From Lachnospiraceae bacterium (GTDB taxonomy: Bacteria > Bacillota > Clostridia > Lachnospirales > Lachnospiraceae), in contig JAILEM010000084.1 in NCBI GenBank assembly GCA_024687745.1, positions 20,773 through 84,772 on the forward strand: a DNA stretch of 64,000 nt, written 5' to 3'. Under the pieces are notes generated by a model. It made no database searches and had not been told where the DNA came from. It saw only the letters and a program-made list of their open reading frames with translations. How positions within the stretch are numbered: position 1 is the stretch's first letter; each line of letters opens with the position of its first letter. The position numbers and the translations under genes were made by a program. This document shows positions 7,776 to 17,888 of the stretch, piece after piece.

Positions 7776-9236
7776 TCACTCCCACCGCTCTCCCCAGATT
7801 TCATCACACATATTTACAAGATATTCGTAGGAAAATTTACTGTCCTGTCTCAATATCTCGTTTTTCATGGCCATTTCCTCGTTATATTCGGAAAGCGGAT
7901 ATACAACCACTCCGTCCATGTCCCTGTGAAGGTCACATATAAGAGCCTTTGCCTTATAATCCTTTACCGATACCCTTCCTTCCTCATCATAACCTATCTT
8001 TACCTTTGCCATACCTCCGAGAAGCCGGTCCGTTATATGATTTCCGGTCCCCGATGTCCAGCTTACAAAATTTCCTATGGAGTAAAAGATGGGCATTATC
8101 TCACCGTTTTCCCTTCTTAACTCCTCTATGGGTTCTATTACGTGAGGATGTGTTCCTATCACAAGGTCTGCCCCGTTTTCAAGGAAAAGCTGTGCCCATT
8201 TTTCCTGCTCGGGATTCTTGTCAAGGTTATATTCCCATCCCCAGTGCGGACAGATTATGGTAAGATCAGCCTCTTTTTCGGCCCTTTTTATATCGCTTAT
8301 GACTCTTTCCTCCTCAAGCATATTAACCGCATAGGGCATATCCTCAGGGAAGGGTATTCCGTTTGTGCCATACGTATAGTTTAATATCGCAAGCCTGTAG
8401 CCACCTGATTCATAAATACATATGTCTTTTGAGTCCTCCTCCCTTGCTGCTATTCCCGTATAAACGATATCCGGATAGTTTTCCTCCCAGTAGGTCGTGC
8501 AGTTGATTATTCCCTGCTTTCCCCTGTCAAGGGCATGGTTTGTCGCATGAAGGATCACATCAAACCCGGTATCATGCAGGGCATCGGCTATCTCAAAGGG
8601 AGCGTTAAAGGTCGGATACCCGGTTATCCCAAGCTCACTCCCGCCTATCATCACCTCTTCATTTACAAGAGCTACATCGGCCTTACTTATCTCATCCTTT
8701 GTCCTTGAAAATATGGCACTGAAATCATATGTGCCATCCTCTCTTTTTGCTGTATTTACGACAGGAATATGCAAAAGGATGTCTCCCACCATCACAAGCT
8801 CGATATCGGGTGGAACCGCCGGTTCTTCCTCTGCTTCCTCTTCTTCTGTTTCCCCTTCCTCTTTTTCCTCTACTTCATTTTTCTCTTTCTCTGCTTCCTC
8901 TTCCTTTACGTCATTTTGTTTCCCTGAGTCTTCCTGATCTGAAGCCTCAGCTTCTGTATCCTCAGTATCCTCATTTTCCGGGCCCTCCGAAGCTATGGCC
9001 TCAGCTTCAGTATCCTCATTTTCCAAATCCTCCGGATCTAAGGCCTCAGCCTCTGTATCCTCATTATCTGCGGAATCCGAAGCAGACTCTTTCTCACCGT
9101 CCAAAGCCTCTGAATTCATATAAGCATAATTAAAGAAGCCGTTGAACATACCATAGTTGGCCATTAAAACAAGGGTTCCTGTTACCAGTACGATAAATAT
9201 AAGTACGGAAAGTAAGATTTTGGTTTTTTTCTGCAT
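7776..9236 (-). CDS. CapA family (PGA synthesis-type) protein with acidic repeat linker
   Basis: 486 residues: an N-terminal membrane anchor (about 7-27), a strongly acidic low-complexity linker (about 40-145), and a CapA/PgsA calcineurin-like phosphoesterase-fold domain (about 150-470). The domain has ELVMVGDILLHIPV, NEEVMIGG, FDVILHATNHALDRGKQG, CPHWGWEY and GADLVIGTHPHVIEP, the family's metal-site segments. The anchor places it outside the cell membrane. The linker holds imperfect repeats built on NEDTEAEA. CapA homologues act in poly-gamma-glutamate export, but no capB/capC is near, so the role is unknown. The ribosome site is nearly adjacent to the ATG, suggesting weak or coupled initiation from argS 13 bp upstream. 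Confidence 0.85.
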   Translation of the reverse strand: MQKKTKILLSVLIFIVLVTGTLVLMANYGMFNGFFNYAYMNSEALDGEKESASDSADNEDTEAEALDPEDLENEDTEAEAIASEGPENEDTEDTEAEASDQEDSGKQNDVKEEEAEKEKNEVEEKEEGETEEEEAEEEPAVPPDIELVMVGDILLHIPVVNTAKREDGTYDFSAIFSRTKDEISKADVALVNEEVMIGGSELGITGYPTFNAPFEIADALHDTGFDVILHATNHALDRGKQGIINCTTYWEENYPDIVYTGIAAREEDSKDICIYESGGYRLAILNYTYGTNGIPFPEDMPYAVNMLEEERVISDIKRAEKEADLTIICPHWGWEYNLDKNPEQEKWAQLFLENGADLVIGTHPHVIEPIEELRRENGEIMPIFYSIGNFVSWTSGTGNHITDRLLGGMAKVKIGYDEEGRVSVKDYKAKALICDLHRDMDGVVVYPLSEYNEEMAMKNEILRQDSKFSYEYLVNMCDEIWGERWE

Positions 9237-9249
9237 TTCCTGATGGTTC

Positions 9250-11064
9250 CTACATTCTCTCGGGAGCAGAGAATCCTAAAAGCTCTATACACTGTTCCAG
9301 TATCCTTAAGGTAAGCCTTATAAGGGCTATCCAGCCTGACCTTTTCTCCTTATCCTCCTCGGAGAGTATCTTATTCTCATGATAAAAATGATTAAAGGCA
9401 TCGGCCGTATCATATATATATCCGCAGATTTTGTGGGGAGCAAGCTCCTCGAACGAAGCCTCTATGACCGCAGAGTATTTTGAAAGCTCTAACATCAGCT
9501 TTTTCTCCGCATCATTGTCGCAGACATTCAATCCATAGCCTGAAAGTACTGCTTTCTCATCCTCCTTTATGCCCTCATCGGCAATATACCTTGAAAGTAT
9601 GGACTTTATACGTACCATCGTATATAGGATGTATGGTCCCGTATTCCCCTCAAAGGAAGTAAATTTATCTATATCAAAGATATAATCCTTGGTCGCCTGA
9701 TTGGAAAGATCACCGTATTTTAGTGCCGCAAGTCCCACCGTCTTTGCGGTGGCCACGGCAGTTTCGGGATCTTCTTCATGATTTTCCATTATCTTTTTAT
9801 ACATTTCATCATTGATATCGGATATCAGATTTTCAAGACGCATAACTCCGCCCTCCCTTGTTTTAAAGGGCTTACCGTCTTTTCCGTTCATGGTGCCAAA
9901 TCCCAGGAAATCAAGTTTTATATCTTTGTCGACTATCCCTGTCTTTCTCGCACACCGAAATACCTGCACAAAATGCATCTCCTGTCTTTTATCGACAACA
10001 TAGATCACCTGGTCGGGATCGAAGGATTCCCTTCTTTCCTTAAGGGTGGCAAGATCAGTCGTCGTATAGAGCGAAGCGCCGTCTGATTTAAGGATCATGC
10101 AGGGAGGTATCTCCTTGGTGTCCGAATCTTCCTTTACATCCACAACTATCGCTCCTTCGCTTTCATATGCGTATCCGTCATCCTTCATCTTCTGAACCAT
10201 ATCCGGGATGTACTTCTGGACATCCGACTCTCCCTTCCACCATTCAAAGTGGACATCGAGATTGTCGTAATTCTTCTTAAGATCCTCCCTGGATATCCTC
10301 ATTATATGATCCCATATAGCCCTGTATCCCCTGTTCCCGTTCTGAAGCTCAAAGGTCGCTTTTAAGGCCTCCTCCCTGAAGGTCTCGTCTTCCTTTGACT
10401 TTGCGGAAGCACATGGATATATCTCTTCAAGCTCGGAGATAGTAAAAGGAGCCTCCTTGGGATATTCCCCGTCAAAGCTTTCATCAAAATATGGAAGGGA
10501 TGGCTCCCGGTGCTTTAACTCTGTAATGATAAGTCCCATCTGAAGACCCCAGTCTCCCATATGGATGTCACCTATCACCTCATTCCCCATATATTTTGCA
10601 AGCCGTTTGATGCTCTCACCTATTATGGCAGCCCTTAAATGCCCAACATGAAGAGGCTTTGCAACATTTGGTCCGCCATAATCCACAAGTATCCTCTTAG
10701 GTTTTTCCATGGTCTCAAGACCGAAGTTTTCAGATCTGTTCATTTCATCGAGATAATCCTTTAAAAAGGTCCCTGAAAGCTTAAGATTTATAAAGCCCGG
10801 TCTTACCGCACTTATATCACTGAAAACAGGCCCTTTTGAGGAGATTGATTCATCCTGAGAGCTTTTTAGGATATCGGCTATCTGCTCTGCGATCTCCATT
10901 GGAGGCTTTTTGGCTGCCTTTGCAAGAGCCATCGCCCCGTTGCACTGATATTCACACAGATCCGGTCTGTTTGACAAAGTTACCCTCGCATATTTACTTT
11001 CATATCCTGCTTTTTCAAATGCAGCCTCCATTGTCTCTGTTATAAGATCGATGATCTTCTTCAT
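9250..11064 (-). CDS. argS: Arginyl-tRNA synthetase
   Basis: A class I synthetase of 604 residues charging tRNA-Arg. It begins with an Add-1-type N-terminal domain (about 1-110; NRPDLCEYQCNGAMALAKAAKKPP). The catalytic core contains VDYGGPNVAKPLHVGHLRAAIIG (HIGH motif as HVGH) and DIHMGDWGLQMG. The DALR anticodon domain at the C-terminus ends ALIRLTLRILEQCIELLGFSAPERM, a clear ArgS ending. A strong AAGGAGG precedes the ATG, which shares one base with the stop of queH. It is embedded in the queH-argS-capA run. Confidence 0.96.
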   Translation of the reverse strand: MKKIIDLITETMEAAFEKAGYESKYARVTLSNRPDLCEYQCNGAMALAKAAKKPPMEIAEQIADILKSSQDESISSKGPVFSDISAVRPGFINLKLSGTFLKDYLDEMNRSENFGLETMEKPKRILVDYGGPNVAKPLHVGHLRAAIIGESIKRLAKYMGNEVIGDIHMGDWGLQMGLIITELKHREPSLPYFDESFDGEYPKEAPFTISELEEIYPCASAKSKEDETFREEALKATFELQNGNRGYRAIWDHIMRISREDLKKNYDNLDVHFEWWKGESDVQKYIPDMVQKMKDDGYAYESEGAIVVDVKEDSDTKEIPPCMILKSDGASLYTTTDLATLKERRESFDPDQVIYVVDKRQEMHFVQVFRCARKTGIVDKDIKLDFLGFGTMNGKDGKPFKTREGGVMRLENLISDINDEMYKKIMENHEEDPETAVATAKTVGLAALKYGDLSNQATKDYIFDIDKFTSFEGNTGPYILYTMVRIKSILSRYIADEGIKEDEKAVLSGYGLNVCDNDAEKKLMLELSKYSAVIEASFEELAPHKICGYIYDTADAFNHFYHENKILSEEDKEKRSGWIALIRLTLRILEQCIELLGFSAPERM

Positions 11065-11702
11065 TATTTACGTCCTCCTTTTACAGGGTAGTCCCTTCTT
11101 TTGGAATATTCACATCCGCAGTAATCCTGCCTGTATAATCCGTATTTTCTTGAAAGCTCAATGGATCTTAAATATCCGTTTTTCTTTTTAAAATCCGAAG
11201 GAAGATGCTTTATCCCATATTCTTCTCCAAGCCTCTCTCCTATCTCATTTATCCAGGATACATTCTTAAGGGGGGAAATAGAAAGCGTTGTGGTAAAATA
11301 ATCAAATCCGTTTTCTTTGGCATATTCACAGGCCTTTCTCATCCTTAACTCATAACACCTATAGCACCTTTTTCCGCCCTCGGGTTCATTTTCAAGACCC
11401 TTTGCCATCTCATTAAAGATCTCAGGTTCATATTCTCCCCTGACGAATCTAATATTATTTTGATCCTTATTGTAAATGCCTATCAGCCTTTCAAGCTCCC
11501 CGATCCTTTTATAATATTCCTCTTCAATTGTTATGTTGGGATTGTAATAATAGTCGGTAATATCAAAAAATTCCGCCAGATACATAAGGCAGTAGCTTGA
11601 GCAGGGTGCACAGCAGCTGTGAAGCAGAAGACTCGGCTTTTTTTCCGTATTGATCGATGCGGTCAGTGCATCAAGCTCTTTTTGATAATTTCTCTTATTC
11701 AT
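11064..11702 (-). CDS. queH: Epoxyqueuosine reductase QueH
   Basis: 212 residues of the QueH (DUF208) family, an iron-sulfur enzyme reducing epoxyqueuosine to queuosine in tRNA, unrelated to the cobalamin-dependent QueG. Cysteine motifs are all present: LHSCCAPCSSYCL (about 27-39), GGKRCYRCYELRM (middle) and YRQDYCGCEYSKR (C-terminal). PSDFKKKNGYLRSIELSRKYGLYRQDYCGC is a family signature. GAGGA lies seven bases before the ATG. It lies between the AEC transporter (9 bp) and argS (1-bp overlap). No other queuosine genes are in the window. Confidence 0.92.
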   Translation of the reverse strand: MNKRNYQKELDALTASINTEKKPSLLLHSCCAPCSSYCLMYLAEFFDITDYYYNPNITIEEEYYKRIGELERLIGIYNKDQNNIRFVRGEYEPEIFNEMAKGLENEPEGGKRCYRCYELRMRKACEYAKENGFDYFTTTLSISPLKNVSWINEIGERLGEEYGIKHLPSDFKKKNGYLRSIELSRKYGLYRQDYCGCEYSKRRDYPVKGGRK

Positions 11703-11711
11703 GGCTTTTCC

Positions 11712-12656
11712 TCAGACTCCCGTTATCATCGATATAAGAGGCATCGTTAATACGGAAAGCAGGGTCGTAAGCACTACTCCTCTCGAGGATAGCTCCACAT
11801 TGCCGTCATACTGCTGTGCGAGCATTACGGGCATGGATGCGACAGGAGTCGATATCATTACCATACATACCCCGGTAAGCATCGGATCAAGGTGCAGTGC
11901 CTTTATCATAAAGGTCCAGATCACGGGGATGATGATGAGCTTTATCAGTGAAAAAAGGAGAAGTTTTCTGTTCGTAAACAGTCCCTTTATATCAACCCTT
12001 GCAAAGGAATCCCCGATGACAAGCATACTGAGCGGTACGGTCAGATCTGCGAGATAACCGATAGTATCACAGAGTATAGAAGGAACCTTAATATCACACA
12101 GATATATGACCACAGCAGTCAATGCCGCTATTATCCCAATATTGATAACCTTGGAAAGAGTTGCCTTAAGTCCCCCGGAACTCCTCATGCTCTCCCCTTC
12201 ACTGCCGGCCTTTCCCCGTATCTGGCTGATCCCCCAGGTATATATAAGAATACTGAAGGGGATCTGGAATACGGCAGTATAAAGCATCGCTTCCTCTCCG
12301 TAAACGGCACTTATCAGCGGAAAGCCCATAAATCCGACATTTGAGAAAACCGTGATCACTCTCCACATTCCGACATCCTCAGGTTTTGAACGAAGGAGCT
12401 TTGGTACTGCATAGGATACTGCCAAAAGAACAGCATACATCGCGATACTTATTCCGGCGGTCATCAGAAGATCTCTGCCGGAGAGTGATTTGTCCGCATT
12501 TATCGCCGAATTTATTATAAGCATGGGATTTGCGATATTTACCACGATGACAGATATCGCCTTTGTGGAAACATCATTCAGGATTCCCTTCCTTCTGCAT
12601 AAATAGCCCGCTATCATTATAATGAAGAGGACCGTCATCTGTTTTAAGATTATCAT
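11712..12656 (-). CDS. AEC family (auxin efflux carrier-like) transporter
   Basis: 314 residues, with about ten hydrophobic segments in the two five-helix halves typical of AEC permeases. Segments such as ITVFSNVGFMGFPLISAVYGEEAM and the C-terminal MLTGVCMVMISTPVASMPVMLAQQY are characteristic. Bacterial members move organic acids or amino-acid derivatives; the substrate here is unknown. Its ATG overlaps the purL stop by 4 bp (ATGA), so it is translated with purL. That is an odd partner and may mean only operon hitch-hiking. Confidence 0.87.
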   Translation of the reverse strand: MIILKQMTVLFIIMIAGYLCRRKGILNDVSTKAISVIVVNIANPMLIINSAINADKSLSGRDLLMTAGISIAMYAVLLAVSYAVPKLLRSKPEDVGMWRVITVFSNVGFMGFPLISAVYGEEAMLYTAVFQIPFSILIYTWGISQIRGKAGSEGESMRSSGGLKATLSKVINIGIIAALTAVVIYLCDIKVPSILCDTIGYLADLTVPLSMLVIGDSFARVDIKGLFTNRKLLLFSLIKLIIIPVIWTFMIKALHLDPMLTGVCMVMISTPVASMPVMLAQQYDGNVELSSRGVVLTTLLSVLTMPLISMITGV

Positions 12657-15600
12657 GAAAAGTACCTTACTCCCGATTCAAACAGCTTCATATCGCTCTC
12701 ACCGTATATGTTAAGGGCAACTCCCTCACCCCTTCTCTCAGCATGTCCCATCTTTCCGAATATCCTTCCATCGGGACTTAATATACCTTCGATCGCCATA
12801 TATGAACCGTTGACATTCCATTCTTCATCCATCGATACGCTGCCCTTAAGATCACAGTAGCAGGTAGCGACCTGGCCGTTTTTGAAAAGCTTCTTAAGCC
12901 ATTCATCGTCACAGACAAACCTTCCTTCTCCGTGAGATGCAGGTACGACATATACCCCTCCAAGCTCAGTATTCATAAGCCAGGGTGACTTATCCGAAAC
13001 AACCTTTGTATATACCATCCTTGATACATGGCGGTTGATCGTATTGTATGTAAGTGTGGGTGAATTCTCATTCTGTCCCACTATCCTTCCCTCAGGAAGC
13101 AGACCAAGCTTTATAAGTGCCTGGAAGCCGTTACAGATACCAAGGATCAGACCGTCTCTTTCATCCATCAGCTTTGTTACAGCATTTTTAATAAACTCAT
13201 TCTGAAAGGCGGTTGCAAAAAACTTCGCGGAACCGTCCGGCTCATCTCCTGCCGAAAAGCCTCCCGGGAACATTATAATCTGCGCATTGTTTATCTCTTT
13301 TTCAAATTCCTTCACGGAATCCCTTATATCCTGGGGATCCTGATTCTTAAATATCCTTATGGACACATCGGCTCCTGCCCTCTCAAAGGCCTTTGCCGAA
13401 TCGTACTCACAGTTGGTACCCGGAAATACAGGGATAAAGACAGTGGGTCTTGCAACCTTATTTTTGCATACATACACCGAATCGCTCTTATAAAGCCCCG
13501 GCTCCAGGATCCTTTCATCATTACCGGATACCGTGGGGAATACCTTTTCAAGGGGCGCCTTCCATTCCTTAAGGGCCTCCTCGATACTTATGGAGGTATC
13601 TCTGTATTCGATCTCTCCATCGTCCTTTACCTCTCCTATAAGAGTATAGGTTATTGAAAGCCTGCTCACATCCTGAGGACTGACTTCCGCTATTATGGCT
13701 CCAAACAGCGGTCTGAACAGATCTCTCTCATCCACATTATGCTCGATCCTAAAGCCCTTCTTATTACCAAAGGACATCTTTGCAAGTGCTGCAAAGATCC
13801 CGCTTCCGTCAGGTACATAGGCTGACTTTATAAGACCTTCATTTACATCATTTTTAAACTTTGAATACTGTGAATCTATCTCGTCAAAATCGGGAAGCTC
13901 ATCGGAATCTCTGTCAAACTTAAGGATGACAAGCTTATTTGCGGCCTTTTTAAGCTCAGGAGTAACAACATCCTTTATCGAGGCCACATCCACCGCAAAG
14001 GAAACAAGTGTGGGCGGAACATCTATATCATTAAAGGTACCCGACATCGAATCCTTACCGCCGATAGAGGGAAGGCCGAAACGAAGCTGTGCCTCAAAGG
14101 CTCCCAAAAGGCTCAGGAAAGGCTGGCTCCAGCGCTTTGGATCCTCTGTCATCCTTCTGAAATATTCCTGGAAGGTAAATCTTATCTTCTTATGATCTCC
14201 TCCTGCTGCCACTATCTTTGCCATGGACTGTATAACGGCATATATAGCACCGTGATACGGGCTCCAGCTTGAAAGATAGGGATCAAAGCCGTAGCTCATC
14301 ATGGTCACTGTATCACATTTTCCCTTCAGTACGGGAAGCTTTGCTATCATGATCTGCGTCTCTGTCAGCTGGTAAGCACCGCCGTATGGCATCAGCACGC
14401 TTCCTGCTCCTATGGAGGAGTCAAACATCTCAACAAGACCCTTCTGTGAGCATACATTGAGATCCTTAAGAGTATTGATCATGGCTCCCCTTATATCGGA
14501 TGCTTCCATGGACTTTGCAACACCCTTTGATTCATATCTGCCAAAGAAATCGTCATTTCTGACCGGAAGGGTCACTCTGACCTTAGTCTCCTGATGAGCA
14601 CCGTTTGTATTTAAGAATTCCCTTTTTAGATCGACTATCTTTTTTCCTCTCCAGTTAAGTATAAGCCTTGGTTCTTCGGTGACCTTCGCAACAGCTACCG
14701 CTTCAAGGTTTTCTTCATCCGCATAGCGCATAAAGCTGTCAACGTCCTCCTTTGCAACCACAACAGCCATCCTCTCCTGTGATTCCGAGATCGCAAGCTC
14801 TGTTCCGTCAAGGCCTGCATACTTCTTGGGCACCTTATCAAGATCTATGTTAAGGCCGTCAGCTAACTCACCGATCGCAACTGATACTCCGCCCGCGCCA
14901 AAATCATTACATTTTCTGATAAGCCTTGATACCTCAGGACGCCTGAACAGTCTCTGAAGCTTTCTTTCCGTCGGAGCATTTCCCTTCTGTACCTCCGCAC
15001 CACAGGTCTCTATGGAGCTTTCCGTATGGACCTTTGAAGAGCCTGTAGCACCGCCGCAGCCGTCTCTTCCCGTACGTCCGCCCAAAAGTATTATGATATT
15101 TCCGGGATCGGAGGTCTTTCTCATGACATCCTTTCTGGGTGCCGCTCCCATTACGGCACCTATCTCCATCCTCTTTGCAACGTAATCGGGATGATATATC
15201 TCCTTAACATAGCCTGTGGCAAGACCTATCTGGTTTCCGTAGGAGGAATAACCCTGTGCCGCTCCCCTTACAAGCTTCTTCTGCGGAAGCTTTCCTTTTA
15301 AGGTAGCCTCTATGGGAACAGTGGGATCTGCAGCTCCCGTTATCCTCATCGCCTGATATACATAGCTTCTTCCGGAAAGGGGATCTCTGATCGCTCCTCC
15401 AAGACAGGTTGCCGCTCCTCCGAAGGGTTCTATCTCCGTCGGATGATTATGTGTCTCATTTTTAAAGCTTACAAGCCACTCCTCTGTGACTCCGTCTATC
15501 TCAACAGGCACCACGATGGAGCAGGCGTTGATCTCATCCGACTCCTCCATGTCTTTCAGCTTTCCGTCTTTTTTAAGCTTTCTCATGGCTAAGAGAGCTA

Positions 15601-16426
15601 TATCCATAAGACAGACAAATTTATCCTTTCTCTCTCCGAATATCTCCTTCCTTGTTTCAAGATACCTGTTATAGCTGTCCAGGATAACCTCCTTATAATC
15701 CCCGTCATCGAAGGTTATATCGGTAAGCTCTGTGGAGAAGGTGGTATGACGGCAGTGATCTGACCAGTATGTGTCAAGGACTCTTATCTCTGTCATTGTC
15801 GGATCCCTGTCCTCATCCTCTTTAAAGTATTTTCTTATATGTTTAAAATCATTAAAGGTCATGGCAAGGGAAAGGGAATCATAGAGCTTTTTAAGCTCCG
15901 TATCATCCATATCCTTAAATCCGTCAAATACCCTGATATCCTCCGGCTCATCGTATTCTGTTATGAGAGTCTCGGGCTTTTGCATTCCGCTCTCTCTCGA
16001 ATCCACAGGATTTATACAGTAATCCTTTATCGATTCAAACTCCTCATCGGTCATTGACCCGGTCAGACAATATGTTACAGCCGTCTTTATCACGGGATCT
16101 TCATCCTCATTTAAGAATTTAACGCACTGTTCTGCGGAGTCAGCCCTCTGGTCAAACTGTCCCGGCAAAAACTCGATAGAAAATACCCTGTCGTTATCCT
16201 CCCTGTCAAAATCCTCCTCATAGAGAAGGTCGACCGGCGGCTCCGAAAATACAGTTGATTTAGCCTTTTCATATGTATCCTCGGATAGATTCTCTATATC
16301 ATATCTTATAAGCATCCTTACCTTAGAGAGTCCCACGACCGAAAGATAATTCAGGATATCCGCTTTAAGCTCCCTGCCCTTTACCGCATAAGGCTCCTTT
16401 TTTTCCACATAGATTCGTCTGACCAT
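12653..16426 (-). CDS. purL: Phosphoribosylformylglycinamidine synthase, single-chain PurL
   Basis: 1257 residues, the large one-piece FGAM synthase that uses glutamine and ATP to make FGAM in purine synthesis. The N- and central AIRS-like domains contain RVLDTYWSDHCRHTTF, SFKNETHNHPTEIEPFGGAATCLGGAIRDPLSGR and FGLPSIGGKDSMSGTF. The C-terminal class I glutaminase (about 980-1257) has VFPGTNCEYDSAKAFERAG, PGGFSAGDEPDG, nucleophile Cys in LILGICNGFQALIKLGLLP, and the catalytic His in ASHGEGRF. A strong AGAGGAG precedes the ATG. It lies 22 bp after radA and about 7 kb downstream of the other pur genes on the same strand. Confidence 0.97.
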   Translation of the reverse strand: MVRRIYVEKKEPYAVKGRELKADILNYLSVVGLSKVRMLIRYDIENLSEDTYEKAKSTVFSEPPVDLLYEEDFDREDNDRVFSIEFLPGQFDQRADSAEQCVKFLNEDEDPVIKTAVTYCLTGSMTDEEFESIKDYCINPVDSRESGMQKPETLITEYDEPEDIRVFDGFKDMDDTELKKLYDSLSLAMTFNDFKHIRKYFKEDEDRDPTMTEIRVLDTYWSDHCRHTTFSTELTDITFDDGDYKEVILDSYNRYLETRKEIFGERKDKFVCLMDIALLAMRKLKKDGKLKDMEESDEINACSIVVPVEIDGVTEEWLVSFKNETHNHPTEIEPFGGAATCLGGAIRDPLSGRSYVYQAMRITGAADPTVPIEATLKGKLPQKKLVRGAAQGYSSYGNQIGLATGYVKEIYHPDYVAKRMEIGAVMGAAPRKDVMRKTSDPGNIIILLGGRTGRDGCGGATGSSKVHTESSIETCGAEVQKGNAPTERKLQRLFRRPEVSRLIRKCNDFGAGGVSVAIGELADGLNIDLDKVPKKYAGLDGTELAISESQERMAVVVAKEDVDSFMRYADEENLEAVAVAKVTEEPRLILNWRGKKIVDLKREFLNTNGAHQETKVRVTLPVRNDDFFGRYESKGVAKSMEASDIRGAMINTLKDLNVCSQKGLVEMFDSSIGAGSVLMPYGGAYQLTETQIMIAKLPVLKGKCDTVTMMSYGFDPYLSSWSPYHGAIYAVIQSMAKIVAAGGDHKKIRFTFQEYFRRMTEDPKRWSQPFLSLLGAFEAQLRFGLPSIGGKDSMSGTFNDIDVPPTLVSFAVDVASIKDVVTPELKKAANKLVILKFDRDSDELPDFDEIDSQYSKFKNDVNEGLIKSAYVPDGSGIFAALAKMSFGNKKGFRIEHNVDERDLFRPLFGAIIAEVSPQDVSRLSITYTLIGEVKDDGEIEYRDTSISIEEALKEWKAPLEKVFPTVSGNDERILEPGLYKSDSVYVCKNKVARPTVFIPVFPGTNCEYDSAKAFERAGADVSIRIFKNQDPQDIRDSVKEFEKEINNAQIIMFPGGFSAGDEPDGSAKFFATAFQNEFIKNAVTKLMDERDGLILGICNGFQALIKLGLLPEGRIVGQNENSPTLTYNTINRHVSRMVYTKVVSDKSPWLMNTELGGVYVVPASHGEGRFVCDDEWLKKLFKNGQVATCYCDLKGSVSMDEEWNVNGSYMAIEGILSPDGRIFGKMGHAERRGEGVALNIYGESDMKLFESGVRYFS

Positions 16427-16448
16427 TTTTTTCTCCTCTTTAATATCC

Positions 16449-17819
16449 TTATATATATTTTAGTACCTCGGACAGATTGCTTACGCCGATAAGCTTTATG
16501 TCCTTTGTATCTTCAACCTGATCCAGTGAGCTTTTGGGCAGGATACAGCTTGAAAATCCAAGCTTCTTTGCCTCCTTTACCCTTAGCATGGCACCGCTTA
16601 CAGATCTTACCTCTCCGCTTAAGCCCACCTCTCCGAAGACTATTATGTCCCTTGGTATACTCTTATTTCTGTAGCTTGAGATGACCGCCATGACGATCCC
16701 CAGATCCATGGCCGGCTCTACCATCCTCATACCGCCTGCGACATTTACATAGGCGTCACATTCGGAGGTCTTAAGAGAAAGCCTTTTCTCAAGTACTGCC
16801 ATCAGAAGGTTAAACCTGTTTATGTCTGCTCCGGTTGCCTGTCTTTTGGGGAATCCAAAGCTTGTTCTTGCAACAAGTGCCTGTATCTCCAAAAGTATCG
16901 GCCTTGTTCCCTCCATGGCACAGGCCACAACGGATCCGGGCGCATCTTCAGGCCTTCCCGAGAGCATGTATTCCGAAGGGTTCATGACCTCACAAAGTCC
17001 TGAGGACCTCATCTCAAAAACACCTATCTCGTTCGTTGAACCAAAACGGTTCTTTACCCCTCTTAATATCCTGTAGGAAGCAAATCTGTCACCCTCAAAG
17101 TATAAAACGGTATCAACCATGTGCTCAAGCACCCTCGGCCCTGCGACCGTTCCCTCCTTTGTGACATGTCCCACTATAAAAACGGCAATATTTAAAGATT
17201 TTGCCAATGTAAGGAGGATGGAGGTAGCCTCCCTTACCTGGGAAACAGATCCGGGTGCCGAAGAGACACTGTCTGAATACATAGTCTGAATGGAATCTAT
17301 CACTACGATCTCAGGCTTTTCATTTTTGATCGATGTGCTTATGATATCAAGGTCTGTTTCACAAAACAATAAAAGATTGTCGTTAAAGCTTCCGATCCTC
17401 ATCGCCCTCATCTTGATCTGCTTTAAGGATTCCTCCCCCGAAACATACAGTATCTTATGTCCGTTATCCGAAAGGTTCTTACATACCTGCAGAAGGATGG
17501 TCGATTTACCTATCCCCGGATCTCCGCCAACAAGGATAAGGGAACCCTCTACAACTCCGCCTCCCAGAACCCTGTCAAACTCGTTTATACCGGTGGTTAT
17601 CCTTTCATTTTCCGTAAGCTCTATGGAGGACATTTTTGAGGGCGCATGATCAGAAGATACTGCGCCCTTAATATGTTTACCGCCATTTGAAATTTTGCTG
17701 ACAGGCTCTTCCACAAAGGTATTCCACTGCTTGCAGCCGGGACACTGCCCCATCCATTTTGCGGATTCATACCCGCATTCAGAGCAGAAGAATACCGTAG
17801 TCCTTTTTGAATTTGCCAT
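16449..17819 (-). CDS. radA: DNA repair protein RadA
   Basis: 456 residues of the RadA (Sms) family, a RecA-like DnaB-type helicase that promotes branch migration in recombinational repair. The N-terminal zinc finger is CSECGYESAKWMGQCPGC. Walker A is GGDPGIGKST, and the RadA-specific KNRFGSTNEIGVFEM follows. The C-terminal third is Lon-like (YVNVAGGMRMVEPAMDLG, VFGEVGLSGEVRSVS). The frame could begin at 17849, but the ATG at 17819 (MANSKRTTVFFCSECG) is the usual start and has AAAGGACAGG upstream. It is 69 bp after the small ClpC-linked gene. Confidence 0.95.
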   Translation of the reverse strand: MANSKRTTVFFCSECGYESAKWMGQCPGCKQWNTFVEEPVSKISNGGKHIKGAVSSDHAPSKMSSIELTENERITTGINEFDRVLGGGVVEGSLILVGGDPGIGKSTILLQVCKNLSDNGHKILYVSGEESLKQIKMRAMRIGSFNDNLLLFCETDLDIISTSIKNEKPEIVVIDSIQTMYSDSVSSAPGSVSQVREATSILLTLAKSLNIAVFIVGHVTKEGTVAGPRVLEHMVDTVLYFEGDRFASYRILRGVKNRFGSTNEIGVFEMRSSGLCEVMNPSEYMLSGRPEDAPGSVVACAMEGTRPILLEIQALVARTSFGFPKRQATGADINRFNLLMAVLEKRLSLKTSECDAYVNVAGGMRMVEPAMDLGIVMAVISSYRNKSIPRDIIVFGEVGLSGEVRSVSGAMLRVKEAKKLGFSSCILPKSSLDQVEDTKDIKLIGVSNLSEVLKYI

Positions 17820-17888
17820 AAAATCCTGTCCTTTTTTATTTATAAACATCCAGAGATCCGGCTTTGGATCTCCGGCTAAAGCTTTGGA

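Noticed and set aside
8713..9133. Plus-strand open frames opposite the CapA-like gene
   Set aside because: They mirror the acidic low-complexity linker (poly-Ser, Leu and Pro) and lack a ribosome site or family motif.
2085..11064. T-box leaders before cysS and argS
   Set aside because: Both genes follow other genes closely (25 bp and 1-bp overlap) and no TGGNACCGCG-like element is visible.
12778..13551. Minus-strand out-of-frame ORFs inside purL
   Set aside because: They lie in another frame of a continuous, motif-complete purL and have no domain.
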